64,000 nt of DNA from Bog-473 sp963791455 (GCA_963791455.1 CAWBSM010000004.1:372001-436000); one strand, 5' to 3'. Counted from the stretch's first letter, positions 26,876 through 36,960 are shown. Notes: a model not told the origin generated them from the letters alone. Numbers and translations are program-made.

Positions 26876-28132
26876 TCAGGCATGGAGCGCCTCCCTGAAT
26901 ACAGAACAGCACGTCACGTCTGGGTACTTTGGTCTGGCACTCGTCGGCAGCATCGTCTGCAGTTCTGCGACCGTCGGGCCGACACGGTCCGCCACGAGCT
27001 GAAGCCGGTCCAGGGCGAAGCCGTACACCGTCGCAGCGGTGGTCGCGAGCAGCGTGTTCAGCTCGGCCTCAGGAAGGTCCCAGAGAGAAGCGCGGAGCGC
27101 TTCGTGCGTATATGGCCCCGTTCCCTCCGAATGGGGTATGTCGGCTCCCCACATCAGATTGGGGATGCCCGTTTCCCTCGCCTGACGGAGATCGTGTGGG
27201 CCGCCTACGTAGCAGTTGGACGCGAAGTAGTCGCTCGGTGGCCGCTTGAGCTCCTCGAGGGCATCCTTGACGTGTGCGTAAAAGGGTGTGCCAGTTCCCA
27301 TCTCACGGAGCGCAGCCATCATGTCCATCTTCGCCAGATCTCGGGCCAATTCGGACGCCGAGGCGATCTCGGTCGTGACGAACTTCAGTCCCGGATGTCG
27401 CTCGAAGACACCCGAAAAGATCAAATGAGATATGGCACGTGCGGTGTAGAACTGAATCTCGATGAAGTGAACCAGCTGCGACGCCTTCCCACCCTCGTAG
27501 AACGATTCCGTCGGCGCCGCAGCATGGCGATGGATCGGAAGGTCGAGCTCTGCGCACACCGCCCAGAGCGGTTCGTACCGCGGGTAGTAGAGGTTGGCCA
27601 TCTTGAGAACGTGGTCGCCGGGAAGCGAGATTCCACGCAGGCCCGCGTCCTTGGCCCATCGAACCTCGGCGATCGCTTCATCGACGTCGTCGAGGAAGAC
27701 CTGGGCAAAACCGGCTCGACGATCGGGGGACTGATTGCAGAAATCGGATAGCCACCGGTTGTGGGCCCGCAGACCGGCGAACCGCAATTCGTATTCTCTG
27801 GGGCTGCGAGGCCCCGGCGCAGTGAGCACCCCCGAGGGGTAGAAGGGCGGGACGGTGTTGGGGAACAGGACCTCGGCCGCTATGCCTTGCGCGTCAAGGT
27901 AGTCGAGGCGAAGTTGGCTATCCCAGTTTAGGGGTGCCCTCATAGACGCCACTCCCGATCGATTGTTAACCGGTCGTTCCTGATCCAACTCCTCAGACCA
28001 CGGGTCGTTGAAACTCCTCGCCCAGGGGTCGAACTCCTCGTGATATTGACGATCGAGATACCGCTTGTAGTCCCACAGCGGGGCGCCACAATGTCCGTCG
28101 GCCGAGATGACGATCTGGTGGCGTGTAGGCAC
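26876..28132 (-). CDS. Amidohydrolase 2-family metal hydrolase/decarboxylase
   Basis: 418 residues. Opens with IVISADGHCGAP (D-G-H in the first barrel strand), later WGADIPHSEGTGP holding the conserved Asp, as in ACMSD-like amidohydrolases. Closest in pattern to the copy at 50244 (VISADGHAGPP; NDLPHPEGT). The GTG at 28132 is preferred over an upstream ATG (28174) because GGGAGGA sits eight bases before it. Sits between TauD (211 bp upstream) and the CoA transferase (90 bp downstream) on the same strand. Probable decarboxylation or ring/ester hydrolysis of an oxygenated intermediate; specific reaction unknown. Confidence 0.9.
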   Translation of the reverse strand: MPTRHQIVISADGHCGAPLWDYKRYLDRQYHEEFDPWARSFNDPWSEELDQERPVNNRSGVASMRAPLNWDSQLRLDYLDAQGIAAEVLFPNTVPPFYPSGVLTAPGPRSPREYELRFAGLRAHNRWLSDFCNQSPDRRAGFAQVFLDDVDEAIAEVRWAKDAGLRGISLPGDHVLKMANLYYPRYEPLWAVCAELDLPIHRHAAAPTESFYEGGKASQLVHFIEIQFYTARAISHLIFSGVFERHPGLKFVTTEIASASELARDLAKMDMMAALREMGTGTPFYAHVKDALEELKRPPSDYFASNCYVGGPHDLRQARETGIPNLMWGADIPHSEGTGPYTHEALRASLWDLPEAELNTLLATTAATVYGFALDRLQLVADRVGPTVAELQTMLPTSARPKYPDVTCCSVFREALHA

Positions 28133-28343
28133 GACGCAATCCTCCCTGCTTAAAGCCCCCTCGACAACTTCCAAACCCAGGGTTTAGAGGCGATACCGAG
28201 CCCAAGGATTGCCCGCCACTTGTCATCCCGCATCATTCCGCGCTTGGACGCTGCCTATACCCCCGAGCGGTTGGGATCGGTTCCATTCACGGACTCGATA
28301 GCGCTCTCCGTAGATAACGGACCCGCAGGCCCATCTCGCTTGG

Positions 28344-29219
28344 TTATTCCGCTCCAGCTCGCACCATCTTCGGCTTGGCGATTCCCATGTTTGTCGGTAG
28401 CGGCCCGATGACTTTGCGTAACGTGCGTTCGGGCCCTTCGATCTCCACATTGCCTCGGGCGTGCTGCAACGCGAGGTTGTCCCATACCACGAGGTCACCT
28501 TGTCGCCACTCGTGATCGACTACCGCCTCCGGTCGGTACAGGTGAGCGAACAGCTCATCGAGCAGGGCCTCACTCTCCACCGGGTCTAGACCCTCGACGC
28601 GGGCGGTCATCTGCTGCGACGTGTAGAGCAGTTCTCGTCCCGTTCTCGGATGGCGCCAAATCACGGGCTTTACGGTCGAGCGGAGCACCTCGTGTTGTGG
28701 CACGACCAGCTGGTCCTTGTGAGCACCCCGTCGCTGTTGACCGGTCTCGTGGACGGCTCTGAGCTCGGCCACCCGCGAACGAACGTCGGGCGGCAACGTT
28801 TCGAGCGCATGGACCATGCTGGCGAACCTGGTCGGCACCGTTGGGGGCTCGACTCTGCAGCCGTAGAGCGATATGACCTCTATCGGGGTTTCCGCCCACA
28901 TCATGTCGCAATGGAACAGCAACTCGCCGAACCGAGCGTAACCGTCCTCATCCTTATTGGTCACGTAGTTGGCGTAGGTGTGAGTCCTGGCCATCGCAGC
29001 TGCCCGGTCCGCGGGGGCAGTCTCCCCGATGAGGACTCCTACGAGGTGCGCCTGGTCCTGCGGGGTGAGTCCGGTGTCATGGAGCAGCAGGAGCCCGGTC
29101 CGATCGAACAGATCCCGCAGGATTCGGACGGTCTCCGCATCCAACTCCTTGGACAGTTCAATACCAGCAATCTCGACGCCCAACGCCGGATGCAGCTCCT
29201 CGTATCTGAAAGCGACCAT
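28344..29219 (-). CDS. TauD/TfdA family Fe(II)/2-oxoglutarate dioxygenase
   Basis: 291 residues; HxD in LFHCDMMW, distal His in LALQHARG, Arg region RTLRKVI. Paralogue of 4335, with matching blocks over most of the length (HPALG, VISLYG, RTGRELLY, GDLVVWDN). ATG with TTGGAGG upstream. Third from last of the reverse-strand run; SDR upstream by 192 bp. The duplication inside one window suggests related substrates handled by two clusters. Confidence 0.92.
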   Translation of the reverse strand: MVAFRYEELHPALGVEIAGIELSKELDAETVRILRDLFDRTGLLLLHDTGLTPQDQAHLVGVLIGETAPADRAAAMARTHTYANYVTNKDEDGYARFGELLFHCDMMWAETPIEVISLYGCRVEPPTVPTRFASMVHALETLPPDVRSRVAELRAVHETGQQRRGAHKDQLVVPQHEVLRSTVKPVIWRHPRTGRELLYTSQQMTARVEGLDPVESEALLDELFAHLYRPEAVVDHEWRQGDLVVWDNLALQHARGNVEIEGPERTLRKVIGPLPTNMGIAKPKMVRAGAE

Positions 29220-29411
29220 CTATGAACCTCCAAGTATTGAGACTCCTCCGCAACAGTGCCTACTTTACGCCGTCGAAATAGTACGATGCGTACCGGTAGC
29301 GGATGGTCGCCGGGAGTCCTTCAGCCTCTGGTATCGAGGATTTGTCACGTATGCGAGGCCATCACCGCCCTGACGCCTGAAGGGCTCGAATTCAGCCCAT
29401 GGCAGTGAGAG

Positions 29412-30224
29412 CTATGAAGTTGGAGGCGAATGAAGGCTGCCCGCCCATGCGTTGGGGAGTACGGTCACCATGCCCCCGTCGACCAGCACGTCGCTACCCG
29501 TCATGTACGAGGCCGCATCGGAGACCAGAAACGAGACAACGTTGGCCACCTCGTCAGGGCTGCCCCGCCGACCGAGCGGGCTGTCCTTGATGATGTCCTG
29601 CATGATCGGGTGCTTGGCCTCATCGGCACGATTCATCGGCGTATCGTTGATCCCCGGCGACAGGGAAAGGATACGAGCCCCTTGCCGACCCCAAACAGAG
29701 GCGGTCTTGCGGACTAATCGGTGGACCCCTCGTTTCGATACCTGATAGGCGAGGGCGGAGTTGTCGACGTCGAAGTACTTGCCGACCTCATCGAAGAAGT
29801 TCCGAGCTAGGGGCTCCTCGAGTAAAGCGAACAATGGCGGCGTCTCAGGCACCATGTATCCCGATTGGGACGCGAAGCACACCCCCACTGAACCAGGTCG
29901 AAGGAGGGGTTCGGCTGCCTTGAGCACACGAGCGGTGCCAAGGAGGTTGATCTCGAGGACGCGACGCCCAGCCGCCATCGTCCCTGATACGCCGGCAGTG
30001 TGGACCAGAGCGGCCACGTCCTCGACGCCGGCAAAGACCGCGTCGACCTGACCCTGGTCCGTTATATCGCACGCCGCGACTCGAACTGCGGGCCCGAGCT
30101 CGGCGGCAAGCTTCTCGGCATCCTCGATATTACGGTCGACGATGAGTAGCGGACCTCGGCTGGCTAACTGACGGGCCACTGCGGCACCCATTCCCGAGGC
30201 CGCTCCGATCACAATGTTCGTCAT
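29412..30224 (-). CDS. SDR family oxidoreductase (carbonyl reductase / 3-alpha-HSD-like)
   Basis: 270 residues. A shortened N-terminus begins directly at the cofactor loop (MTNIVIGAASGMGAA). It has DITDQGQV, then HTAGVSG in place of NNAG, FASQSG, an insertion of about 35 residues, and catalytic YQVSK. Missing the first beta strand residues and carrying the insert, it matches 3-alpha-hydroxysteroid dehydrogenase/carbonyl reductase-like SDRs more than the FabG type. AGGAG before ATG. Its ATG overlaps the last stop of the upstream decarboxylase-family frame (ATGA), consistent with an operon. Confidence 0.88.
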   Translation of the reverse strand: MTNIVIGAASGMGAAVARQLASRGPLLIVDRNIEDAEKLAAELGPAVRVAACDITDQGQVDAVFAGVEDVAALVHTAGVSGTMAAGRRVLEINLLGTARVLKAAEPLLRPGSVGVCFASQSGYMVPETPPLFALLEEPLARNFFDEVGKYFDVDNSALAYQVSKRGVHRLVRKTASVWGRQGARILSLSPGINDTPMNRADEAKHPIMQDIIKDSPLGRRGSPDEVANVVSFLVSDAASYMTGSDVLVDGGMVTVLPNAWAGSLHSPPTS

Positions 30225-30930
30225 CCGGCATCTCCTTCGACTCGAACGACCCGATCCATTCGGGGTTTCCCTCTTGCCACGTCGCCTAAGTGCGGAGACA
30301 CCGCAGATGGTCGTCGCCCCCGTTCTTCGACAGGATCCCCCAGTGCAGACCTACGAGCTTCGCTCCCCATCCCAGCGGGGAAAACTCCCTCTGGTAGCGG
30401 TACGGCGGCGACATTGAGTGCGAAGGATGTGAGCGAGTAGCAACTGCAGATTATCGACTCGACCGTGCCTTCCTCCCCGAACAGCTGGACGCACTTCCCG
30501 AAGACATCGTCGGTAAGCGTGCCGGTCGTCAGGAATTGGCGGGCCGCCCGTACGCCGACCGCTCCTCCTCCGGGTCGAACGGCGGCTCCATGCCGCATGC
30601 GATCGCTTCGAGCACCTGCTCGGTCGTACCAAGCTGGCGGGCGAACAGCGCGTGCGCCCACGAGTTGTACTCCCCCTTCCAATGCGCGATGGCGGTCAGT
30701 ATCACAAGTTCCGGCAACTTCCGATCGAGCGATGCCGCCGATCGGATAAGTCCACCCAGGGACGACGTGGTGAGCCCGAGAGCCGGAGCATAGGGCCAGA
30801 TATCGAGCGGTCCCTGCAGGTATCCGTCAGGTGTTATGGCACCAGCTCCTCTGGACGTGATGAGGTCGTTCCAAATTCGGAGCTGCTTCTCGTTCAACTA
30901 GTCACGTTTGAGAGGCCGGATGCGGCTCAA
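30221..30930 (-). pseudogene. Carboxymuconolactone-decarboxylase-family gene, interrupted
   Basis: CMD/AhpD-like protein without the redox Cys pair. The likely start is TTG at 30930 with GGAGG upstream, reading LSRIRPLKRD, then TAG at 30898-30900 where the protein clearly continues as LNEKQLRIWNDLITSRGAG; the lost residue was probably Glu. The core AHWKGEYNSWAHALFARQLG follows. Near 30545 a one-base shift moves the frame to AARQFLTTGTLTDDVFGKC and NVAAVPLPEGV, the normal family end; the frame then stays open to 30221. One stop plus one frameshift. A CMD protein could act as gamma-carboxymuconolactone decarboxylase or a peroxide-related enzyme; the role is lost unless the errors are artefacts. 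Confidence 0.8.
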
Positions 30931-31007
30931 ATTGGGGCCTCCTCTCGCGCTGACGGGTGCCTGGCTTCTCCGGTCAGGCGATTGGAAATGACGCTTGGGC
31001 CGCGCAG

Positions 31008-32501
31008 TCACCCAGTGGTAGGAACCGACCCGCCAATCGCCGCGCCCAGCACCTGGTCCGCCAAAGAGATGACCGCCGCCTTCTCGCGAGTGAAGTCGAG
31101 TACGGAATCGTGACCGTAACCGCTTTCCTTGATCCCTCCGAAGGGGAGTTCGAAGCGCGTCTGCATGAAAGTGTTGACCCATACATTGCCAGATTCGATG
31201 TCCCGAATCATACTATGGACCCGATGCAGATCTTGCGTCCATACGCCGGATGCCAGCCCAAAACGCGAGTCATTCGCGATGGCGATCGCTTCCTCATCCG
31301 TGTCAAACGGAATCACAGCGGCGACCGGACCGAATATCTCCTCCCGACAGATCTGAATGTTGTTGTCGGAGGTCATGAACAGCGTGGGCTCGACCCAGTA
31401 CCCGCCGGGCAGTTGGGGGGCGACCTCAACGCCGTGCCGTCCGCCGAAGACAAGCTCCGCCTCCTTCTTCCCGATCTCTATGTAGCGAACGACTCGGTCC
31501 AGCTGCTCCTCTGAAATGATCGGCCCCATGGTGGTGGCCGCATCGAACGGATCTCCAATCACGATGAACTCGCACATTGCTCTAATGCGTTGCACCATCT
31601 CGTCCAGGATCGGACGCTCCACCAGGATGCGTGAACCAGCAACGCATGCCTGGCCAGCATTGAAGTTATAGACCGACATGAACGTGACTCCGATCGCTGC
31701 CGCGTCGAGATCAGCATCGGCGAAAACGATGTTCGGCGACTTACCGCCCAGTTCGAAGACGCTCGGCGTGAGGGTATCTGCTGCAGCTGCTTGGATTCTC
31801 TTCGCGGTAGGAGACGAACCAGTCATCGTTACCTTCGCGACATCAACGTGTCGGACCAACGCATCGCCGACTTCTCCCTCTCCTGAGACGATATTCAAAA
31901 CTCCGGGAGGGAAAATGTCCGCCAGGAGCTCGCCTAGGCGGAGAATCCCGACGCCCGCCTGCTCTGGTGGCTTCGCCACAACTGTATTGCCCCCAGCGAG
32001 CGCCGACGCCGCCTTGTTGCAGAACATGCCGATCGGCATATTGAACGGGATGATTGCGGCAACTACGCCGTAGGGCTCGCGTCGAGTGAGGCCCAGAGTA
32101 TTCGGTTCAAGAATGACTGTCTGACCGGTAACCGCCGAAAGCGTTTCGTGAGCCGCCCGCTTCCAGAGGGTGACCATGCCCGACCCGTTCACCGCCCGGT
32201 TTACCTCGATGAGGTTCCCGTTGTCCGTCGTCTCGAGCTGGGCAAACTCCTCGCCGTACTCGACGAAAACTCCACCGGCCTTCTCCAGGTATTCCGCACG
32301 GGCCGTTGGCGACAACGCGGCCCAGGCCGGAAGTGCTGCCGACGCAGCGGCCACCGCAGCATTTGCATCGGCCCGGCTGCTCGCCGGAATTCGGGCCCAG
32401 ACCTCGCCGGTCGTCGGATTTATCGAGTCAAGAAGGCTGCCTGACTCTGCGGGCCGAAGCTCTCCGCCGATGAGATTCCGAAGCTCGCGCAAATCAGACA
32501 T
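31008..32501 (-). CDS. Aldehyde dehydrogenase
   Basis: 497-residue NAD(P)-dependent aldehyde dehydrogenase, full length. Catalytic Glu in FELGGKSPNIV and Cys in FNAGQACVAGSR; cofactor motif TMTGSSPTAKRI; C-terminal IKESGYGHD. Note T-G-S-S-P in place of the usual GS-T-x-x-G. AAGGAGG precedes the ATG. Probably first gene of the 32.5-25.6 kb operon, divergent from the SDR at 32803. A near twin lies at 35128 in opposite orientation. Oxidises an aldehyde from alcohol dehydrogenation to the acid that the CoA transferase or ligase would activate. Confidence 0.94.
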   Translation of the reverse strand: MSDLRELRNLIGGELRPAESGSLLDSINPTTGEVWARIPASSRADANAAVAAASAALPAWAALSPTARAEYLEKAGGVFVEYGEEFAQLETTDNGNLIEVNRAVNGSGMVTLWKRAAHETLSAVTGQTVILEPNTLGLTRREPYGVVAAIIPFNMPIGMFCNKAASALAGGNTVVAKPPEQAGVGILRLGELLADIFPPGVLNIVSGEGEVGDALVRHVDVAKVTMTGSSPTAKRIQAAAADTLTPSVFELGGKSPNIVFADADLDAAAIGVTFMSVYNFNAGQACVAGSRILVERPILDEMVQRIRAMCEFIVIGDPFDAATTMGPIISEEQLDRVVRYIEIGKKEAELVFGGRHGVEVAPQLPGGYWVEPTLFMTSDNNIQICREEIFGPVAAVIPFDTDEEAIAIANDSRFGLASGVWTQDLHRVHSMIRDIESGNVWVNTFMQTRFELPFGGIKESGYGHDSVLDFTREKAAVISLADQVLGAAIGGSVPTTG

Positions 32502-32802
32502 TTCGCCTCCTTAAGCTTGTCGACCGTGACCGGGAGCCCGCTTCGGAACGTACTCGTAGCTCGACAGGCCCGCAAGGAAGAACACTTGACAGCTGGGGCG
32601 CACGTTCGATCGACCTTGTACGCGACTGCATACGTAGTACGGGAAGTCTCAGAGCAAGACCACTGCGTCCGGGTTGCCGCGCGATTGACGAAGGATTGAA
32701 CCTTCTGAGGCAGCTATTGGATTCCAGATTCGATACGTATTAGACAACGTTCACTGGACAGTGTACAGACAGCCGGCAGCCGAGCAGGAGGCCCAAAATC
32801 CT
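32502..32802. promoter_or_regulatory. Divergent promoter region, ALDH / SDR
   Basis: 301 bp with no gene. It holds two TACGTA hexamers (GCATACGTAGTAC near 32632 and GATACGTATTAG near 32732) and CAGTGTACAGAC (32758-32770) sharing TGTACAG with the region before the P450 at 6298. Probably promoters for both flanking operons; the motifs are suggestive only. Confidence 0.35.
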
Positions 32803-33612
32803 ATGACGACCCGGGAATCGTCGAGCAGCGGCGGCCAGGTCCGGGCCGACCGGCAGCTTGTCGGACACGTGGCGGTCGTGACGGGTGGGGCGTCAGGTAT
32901 CGGCCGAGCCACCGTCAGGGCGCTCGCGAGCGAAGGGGCGAAGATAGCGGTCGTCGACCGCGACGGGGATGGCGCCGCGAAGGTCGCGGAAGAGGCAAGC
33001 CGGGACGGTGGTGAAGCATTCCCCTTCACCGTCGATCTAGCCGAGTCGCTGGCTGTCGTCGCCCTGGTAGAGACCATCCTGACTCGGTTCGGTCGTATAG
33101 ACCTGCTCGTGAATTCCGCCGGCATCAGCGGAGGGCGCCACTCGTCTCTCGAGTTCACGGAGGAAACCTTCAACGAGGTGTTCGCGGTCAACGTGCGGGC
33201 TGCTTTCCTGCTCGTGCGCGAAGTGGGTAACCACATGGTGAAGAGAGGCGGTGGCGGACGGATCGTGAGCCTCAGCTCCAGTGCCGCCTTCCGGGCCCAG
33301 CAGTCCCCCGCCCTGTATGCCGCTTCGAAGGCGGCCATTTGCGGCTTGACCCGCGCCGCCGCAGCCGATCTCGGTCCTTACGAAGTCAACGTGAATGCCG
33401 TCGCACCGGGCATGACGAAGACGCCCATGACCGCAGGAGTAGCTGGCGACGAGGCGTACACAGCGATCGTGAGCTCAGGTCCGCTGGAAAATCTGCTTCA
33501 CAGGCCGTCCGAGGCTGAGGATGTGGCGGCCGTCATCTTGTTCCTGTGCCTCCCGGCCAGCCGGCAGTTGACCGGACAGGTGATACACACGAGTGCTGGA
33601 CTGGTGATCTAA
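32803..33612 (+). CDS. SDR family oxidoreductase
   Basis: About 269 residues. TGGASGIGRA, NSAGISGG, SLSSSAAF and catalytic YAASK; end 'TGQVIHTSAG'. ATG at 32803 favoured over a GTG at 32761 because AGGAGG lies 11-17 bases upstream and the upstream residues are not SDR-like. Followed after two bases by the SnoaL-like gene: a tightly coupled pair. Confidence 0.9.
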   Translation: MTTRESSSSGGQVRADRQLVGHVAVVTGGASGIGRATVRALASEGAKIAVVDRDGDGAAKVAEEASRDGGEAFPFTVDLAESLAVVALVETILTRFGRIDLLVNSAGISGGRHSSLEFTEETFNEVFAVNVRAAFLLVREVGNHMVKRGGGGRIVSLSSSAAFRAQQSPALYAASKAAICGLTRAAAADLGPYEVNVNAVAPGMTKTPMTAGVAGDEAYTAIVSSGPLENLLHRPSEAEDVAAVILFLCLPASRQLTGQVIHTSAGLVI

Positions 33613-33614
33613 CC

Positions 33615-33959
33615 ATGACGGTGAAAGACCAAGATATTCGGGGCGGGGACCGCGTACGGGAGGTGTTCGCCCGCGTGCGCAAAGCCGATCCCGCGGTAGC
33701 CGATTTGTACGCCGAGGACGCCATCCTCCTCTACGGTCCAAGTGGCATGGCCGTTGGTCGAGAGGAGATACGGGCTTTCTACGTCAGAACCTTCGAAGCG
33801 ATCGCTCCACAGCCACATGTAGAGGCAGTCTTAGAGGAGCCACCGCGATTCGTGGCGATCGTCGACGTGCCGACCGGGGACGGTCATCGTCGGGCGCTCG
33901 ATCTGTTCGAGTTGGGTGACGACGGTATCCAACGACTAGAAATATTTTCCCGGGGCTGA
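33615..33959 (+). CDS. SnoaL/NTF2-like protein
   Basis: 114 residues: 'VREVFARVRKADPAVADLYAEDA' helix then strand, GREEIRAFYVRTFEAI, and the DLFELGDDGIQRLEIFSRG sheet, the NTF2-like arrangement. Only two bases separate it from the SDR stop, so translation is probably coupled and the partners act on the same compound. Ligand unknown. Confidence 0.85.
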   Translation: MTVKDQDIRGGDRVREVFARVRKADPAVADLYAEDAILLYGPSGMAVGREEIRAFYVRTFEAIAPQPHVEAVLEEPPRFVAIVDVPTGDGHRRALDLFELGDDGIQRLEIFSRG

Positions 33960-34091
33960 GGTCTCTCAGATGGTGAGGCTGACCTCGTAGTGGTCGAACT
34001 CCGCTCTCATTGAGAAACCGAATGAGTGTGAAATTGAGCGCCGACGCTGAGCGAAGACGCCCAACATAAAAGACGAGAGAGGCGAGGGCGA

Positions 34092-34996
34092 ATGGATCAA
34101 CTGACCGGCAAGGTTGCAGTAATTACCGGATCGGCCAGCGGCCTAGGCCGTGGAATGGCTGAGCGTTTCGCTCAAGAGGGAATGACGGCGGTGATCGCCG
34201 ACAACCGGGTAACGGAAGCGGAACAGGTGGCCGAGGAGATCATCCGCAGCGGCGGGAGCGCCGTTCCGATCGAAGTCGATGTCACCAATCGGGACTCGTT
34301 CGAGGCGATGGCGGAAAGGGTGGATACAGATCTAGGCGCAGCCAGCATCCTCGTGAACAACGCTGGCGTTGTCTCCTATAGTCCCGTCCTGGAGCCCGAG
34401 GAGAAAGGCTGGCGCTGGATCGTCGACGTAAATCTCTTCGGCGTCGTTTACGGTCTGCAGACGTTCCTTCCCCGGATGCTCGACAGCGGGCGCGAGTGCC
34501 ACGTCGTCAACGTGGCTTCCCTCGCCGGCGTCATCGGCGGCGCCGGCACGACGGGCAACCGCCTGCGTCTCGGGGTCAACAAGCCTCATTTCGGTGCCAT
34601 GTACGGCTATCTGGCTACCAAGCACGCTGTCGTGGCGATTTCGGAGACGTTGGCAGGCGATCTGAGGGACACGCAGATCGGGGTCTCGGTGCTGTGCCCC
34701 GCTCACCACGAGCACACGGGCATCTGGGACAACTCGGCTCGATACCGACCCCAGAGTTTCGGCGGACCGATGACGAAGGAAGAGATCGACGCGACCGGTG
34801 ACACCTCGAGGAGAAGTCCGCTTCGTCACGGCTGGTGTTCAAGCGCGAGCCATCCGAGTGCGCAGCCAGAGTCGTGCGGGCGATCCGCGATGGCCAATTG
34901 TACATCTTCACCCACCCGGAATCCCGGCCGCCCGTAGAAAGCCGGTTAAGGCAGATCCTCAAGGGCTTCGATGACGCCGGTTCCTTTAGTGATTGA
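34092..34996 (+). pseudogene. SDR gene with late frameshift
   Basis: SDR with TGSASGLGRG, NNAGVV, NVAS and active-site YLATK all intact in one frame to about 34800. There the frame runs into arginine/serine-rich nonsense ending at 34937. The true continuation lies one frame over: LEEKSASSRLVFKREPSEC, then VVRAIRDGQLYIFTHPES and a stop at 34996. A single missing base near 34805 (GACACCTCGAG) explains it. The cofactor and catalytic parts precede the break, so a protein with an altered 45-residue tail may still be made. Similar tail to the SDR at 49175, which is intact. Confidence 0.8.
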
Positions 34997-35127
34997 GCAG
35001 GTGCAAGGAGCAACGGTGGCTGAAACACCGCGGTTGGACAGGCCGTAGAAGAGGCAAAGCGGGGAGGCGATACGATCAAAATAGCGCCAAATGTAGACCG
35101 GCGGGACCGTAGCTCGAGGAGGTCGGA

Positions 35128-36618
35128 GTGCCTGACGTCGTGCAGTACAGAAACCTGATCGGCGGAGAGGTGAAAGACGCAGCGTCGGGTCGTCTCCTCG
35201 ACACGGTGAATCCCGCGACAGGCGAGGTCTGGGCGCAGGTCCCGCTTAGCGACCGTTCCGATGCCGACGAGGCTGTCGTCGCGGCCAAGGCGGCGTTCCC
35301 TGCATGGTCGGCGCTCACCCCCGACGAGCGAAGCGGGTATCTCAAGAGGGTCGGCAACCTCTTCACCGAGTGCGCCGACGAGCTCGCCCGGCTGGAATCG
35401 ACCGACAACGGCAATCCGCTGTCGATCAGCAAGTTGGTGTTCGACGATATGAAGGTTCTCTGGGACCGCAAGGCTCATGAGACGCTTGAGGCGTCCACAG
35501 GCCGGTCGGTACCCCTCGGTCCGACGACTCTGGGATTGACCATCCGTGAGCCATATGGCGTCGTCGCCGGCATCGTCCCCTACAACATGCCGGTCGCGAT
35601 GTTGAGCAACAAGCTTGCGAGCGCCCTCGCCGCGGGCAATACCGTGGTAATCAAGCCACCAGAGCAGGCAAGCGTGGCATGTCTGCGCTTCGCCGAGTTG
35701 GTTAACGACATCCTCCCCCCCGGCACCGTCAACATCGTGTCCGGACTCGGTGATGTCGGGGATGCCATGGTGCGAAACGTCGACGTCTCTAAGGTCACGA
35801 TGACCGGCTCGTCGCCGACAGCACGGCTCATCCAAGCAGCTGGAGCAGACACCCTGACCCCCGCTGTCTTCGAACTTGGTGGCAAGTCACCCAACATCGT
35901 TCTCGATGATGCCGACCTCGATAGCGCGGTGATGGGCCTCACATACGCGTCGATCTACGGATTCAACGCCGGCCAGGCGTGTGTCGCCGGCTCTCGGATC
36001 CTGGTGCAGCGAGGAGTGTTCGAGGAGGTACTTGAGCGGATCGAGAGAATCGCCAAGTCGATCGTCGTGGGTGACCCCTCCGACCCAACGACATCGATGG
36101 GTCCTCTCATCTCGCAGGAGCAATACGAAAAGGTGGTGGCATTTATCGAGGACGGCAAGACGGAGACTGAACTCCTGTTTGGCGGTCGCCATGGGCCCGA
36201 GGTGGTGCCGCACCGCCCGGGCGGGTATTGGGTCGAGCCCACCCTCTTTCTCGCCAAGGACAACTCGCCCCGTATCTGCCGCGACGAGATCTTCGGTCCC
36301 GTCGGGGCCATTATCCCCTTCGACACCGACGACGAAGCGATCGCTCTCGCCAACGACAGCCGATTCGGCCTCGCCTCAGGAGTTTGGAGCCGTGACCTGA
36401 CCCGCATCCACCGCTACATCCGCGAGATCCAGTCGGGGAACGTCTGGGTGAACACTTACCTGCAGACCCGTCACGAACTGCCCTTCGCAGGGATTAAAGA
36501 GAGTGGCTATGGCCATGACGAAACAATTGAGTTCAGCCGAGAGAAGGGAGTGGTGATCGCCCTGCCTTGGGCCGCTAGCGGAAGCAGCTCGGCGACGATC
36601 TTCAGCCAACTCGACTGA
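35128..36618 (+). CDS. Aldehyde dehydrogenase
   Basis: 496 residues, same family as 31008 and alike over the whole length (RNLIGGE start, DNGN, TMTGSSPTA, FELGGKSPNIV, FNAGQACVAGSR, GIKESGYGHD). Catalytic Glu and Cys are therefore present. GTG start, GAGGAGG upstream. The two aldehyde dehydrogenases bracket an SDR-SnoaL-SDR block and point outwards, the arrangement expected after a local duplication with inversion or recruitment of paralogues. Confidence 0.94.
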   Translation: MPDVVQYRNLIGGEVKDAASGRLLDTVNPATGEVWAQVPLSDRSDADEAVVAAKAAFPAWSALTPDERSGYLKRVGNLFTECADELARLESTDNGNPLSISKLVFDDMKVLWDRKAHETLEASTGRSVPLGPTTLGLTIREPYGVVAGIVPYNMPVAMLSNKLASALAAGNTVVIKPPEQASVACLRFAELVNDILPPGTVNIVSGLGDVGDAMVRNVDVSKVTMTGSSPTARLIQAAGADTLTPAVFELGGKSPNIVLDDADLDSAVMGLTYASIYGFNAGQACVAGSRILVQRGVFEEVLERIERIAKSIVVGDPSDPTTSMGPLISQEQYEKVVAFIEDGKTETELLFGGRHGPEVVPHRPGGYWVEPTLFLAKDNSPRICRDEIFGPVGAIIPFDTDDEAIALANDSRFGLASGVWSRDLTRIHRYIREIQSGNVWVNTYLQTRHELPFAGIKESGYGHDETIEFSREKGVVIALPWAASGSSSATIFSQLD

Positions 36619-36960
36619 CTACACCCCAAGGGTGCACATACCGTTTTTCGGACCCGGACCCGGCCGACGATGCAGGCAGAACTGGAGAGGGTCTCTCACT
36701 CGTAGGGTTCAGGTAGGCCAGGATCACCAAAGGACTGCACTTGTCGCGACCGCTCTGAAAGAGGCCGTCGATTGGGAGTCAATACTCGGCACCGCTTCCG
36801 TCCAACACCCTCGATTTTCGTCCATTCGATGGATGCCCGATGGCAGTATCGGCTCAAAAGAGACGGCGGGTGAGTACTGAGAGACTCTTGGCCCACTGTC
36901 ATGTGGGTCTGGTCGAAGTTGCCCAGCCACTGTCGATTAATGCGGAAGGTGGTGTAGGAG
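36619..36960. other. Non-coding stretch
   Basis: 342 bp between the aldehyde dehydrogenase and the hydratase pseudogene. No convincing reading frame, repeat or RNA structure seen; it ends in GTAGGAG directly before the hydratase ATG. Confidence 0.5.
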
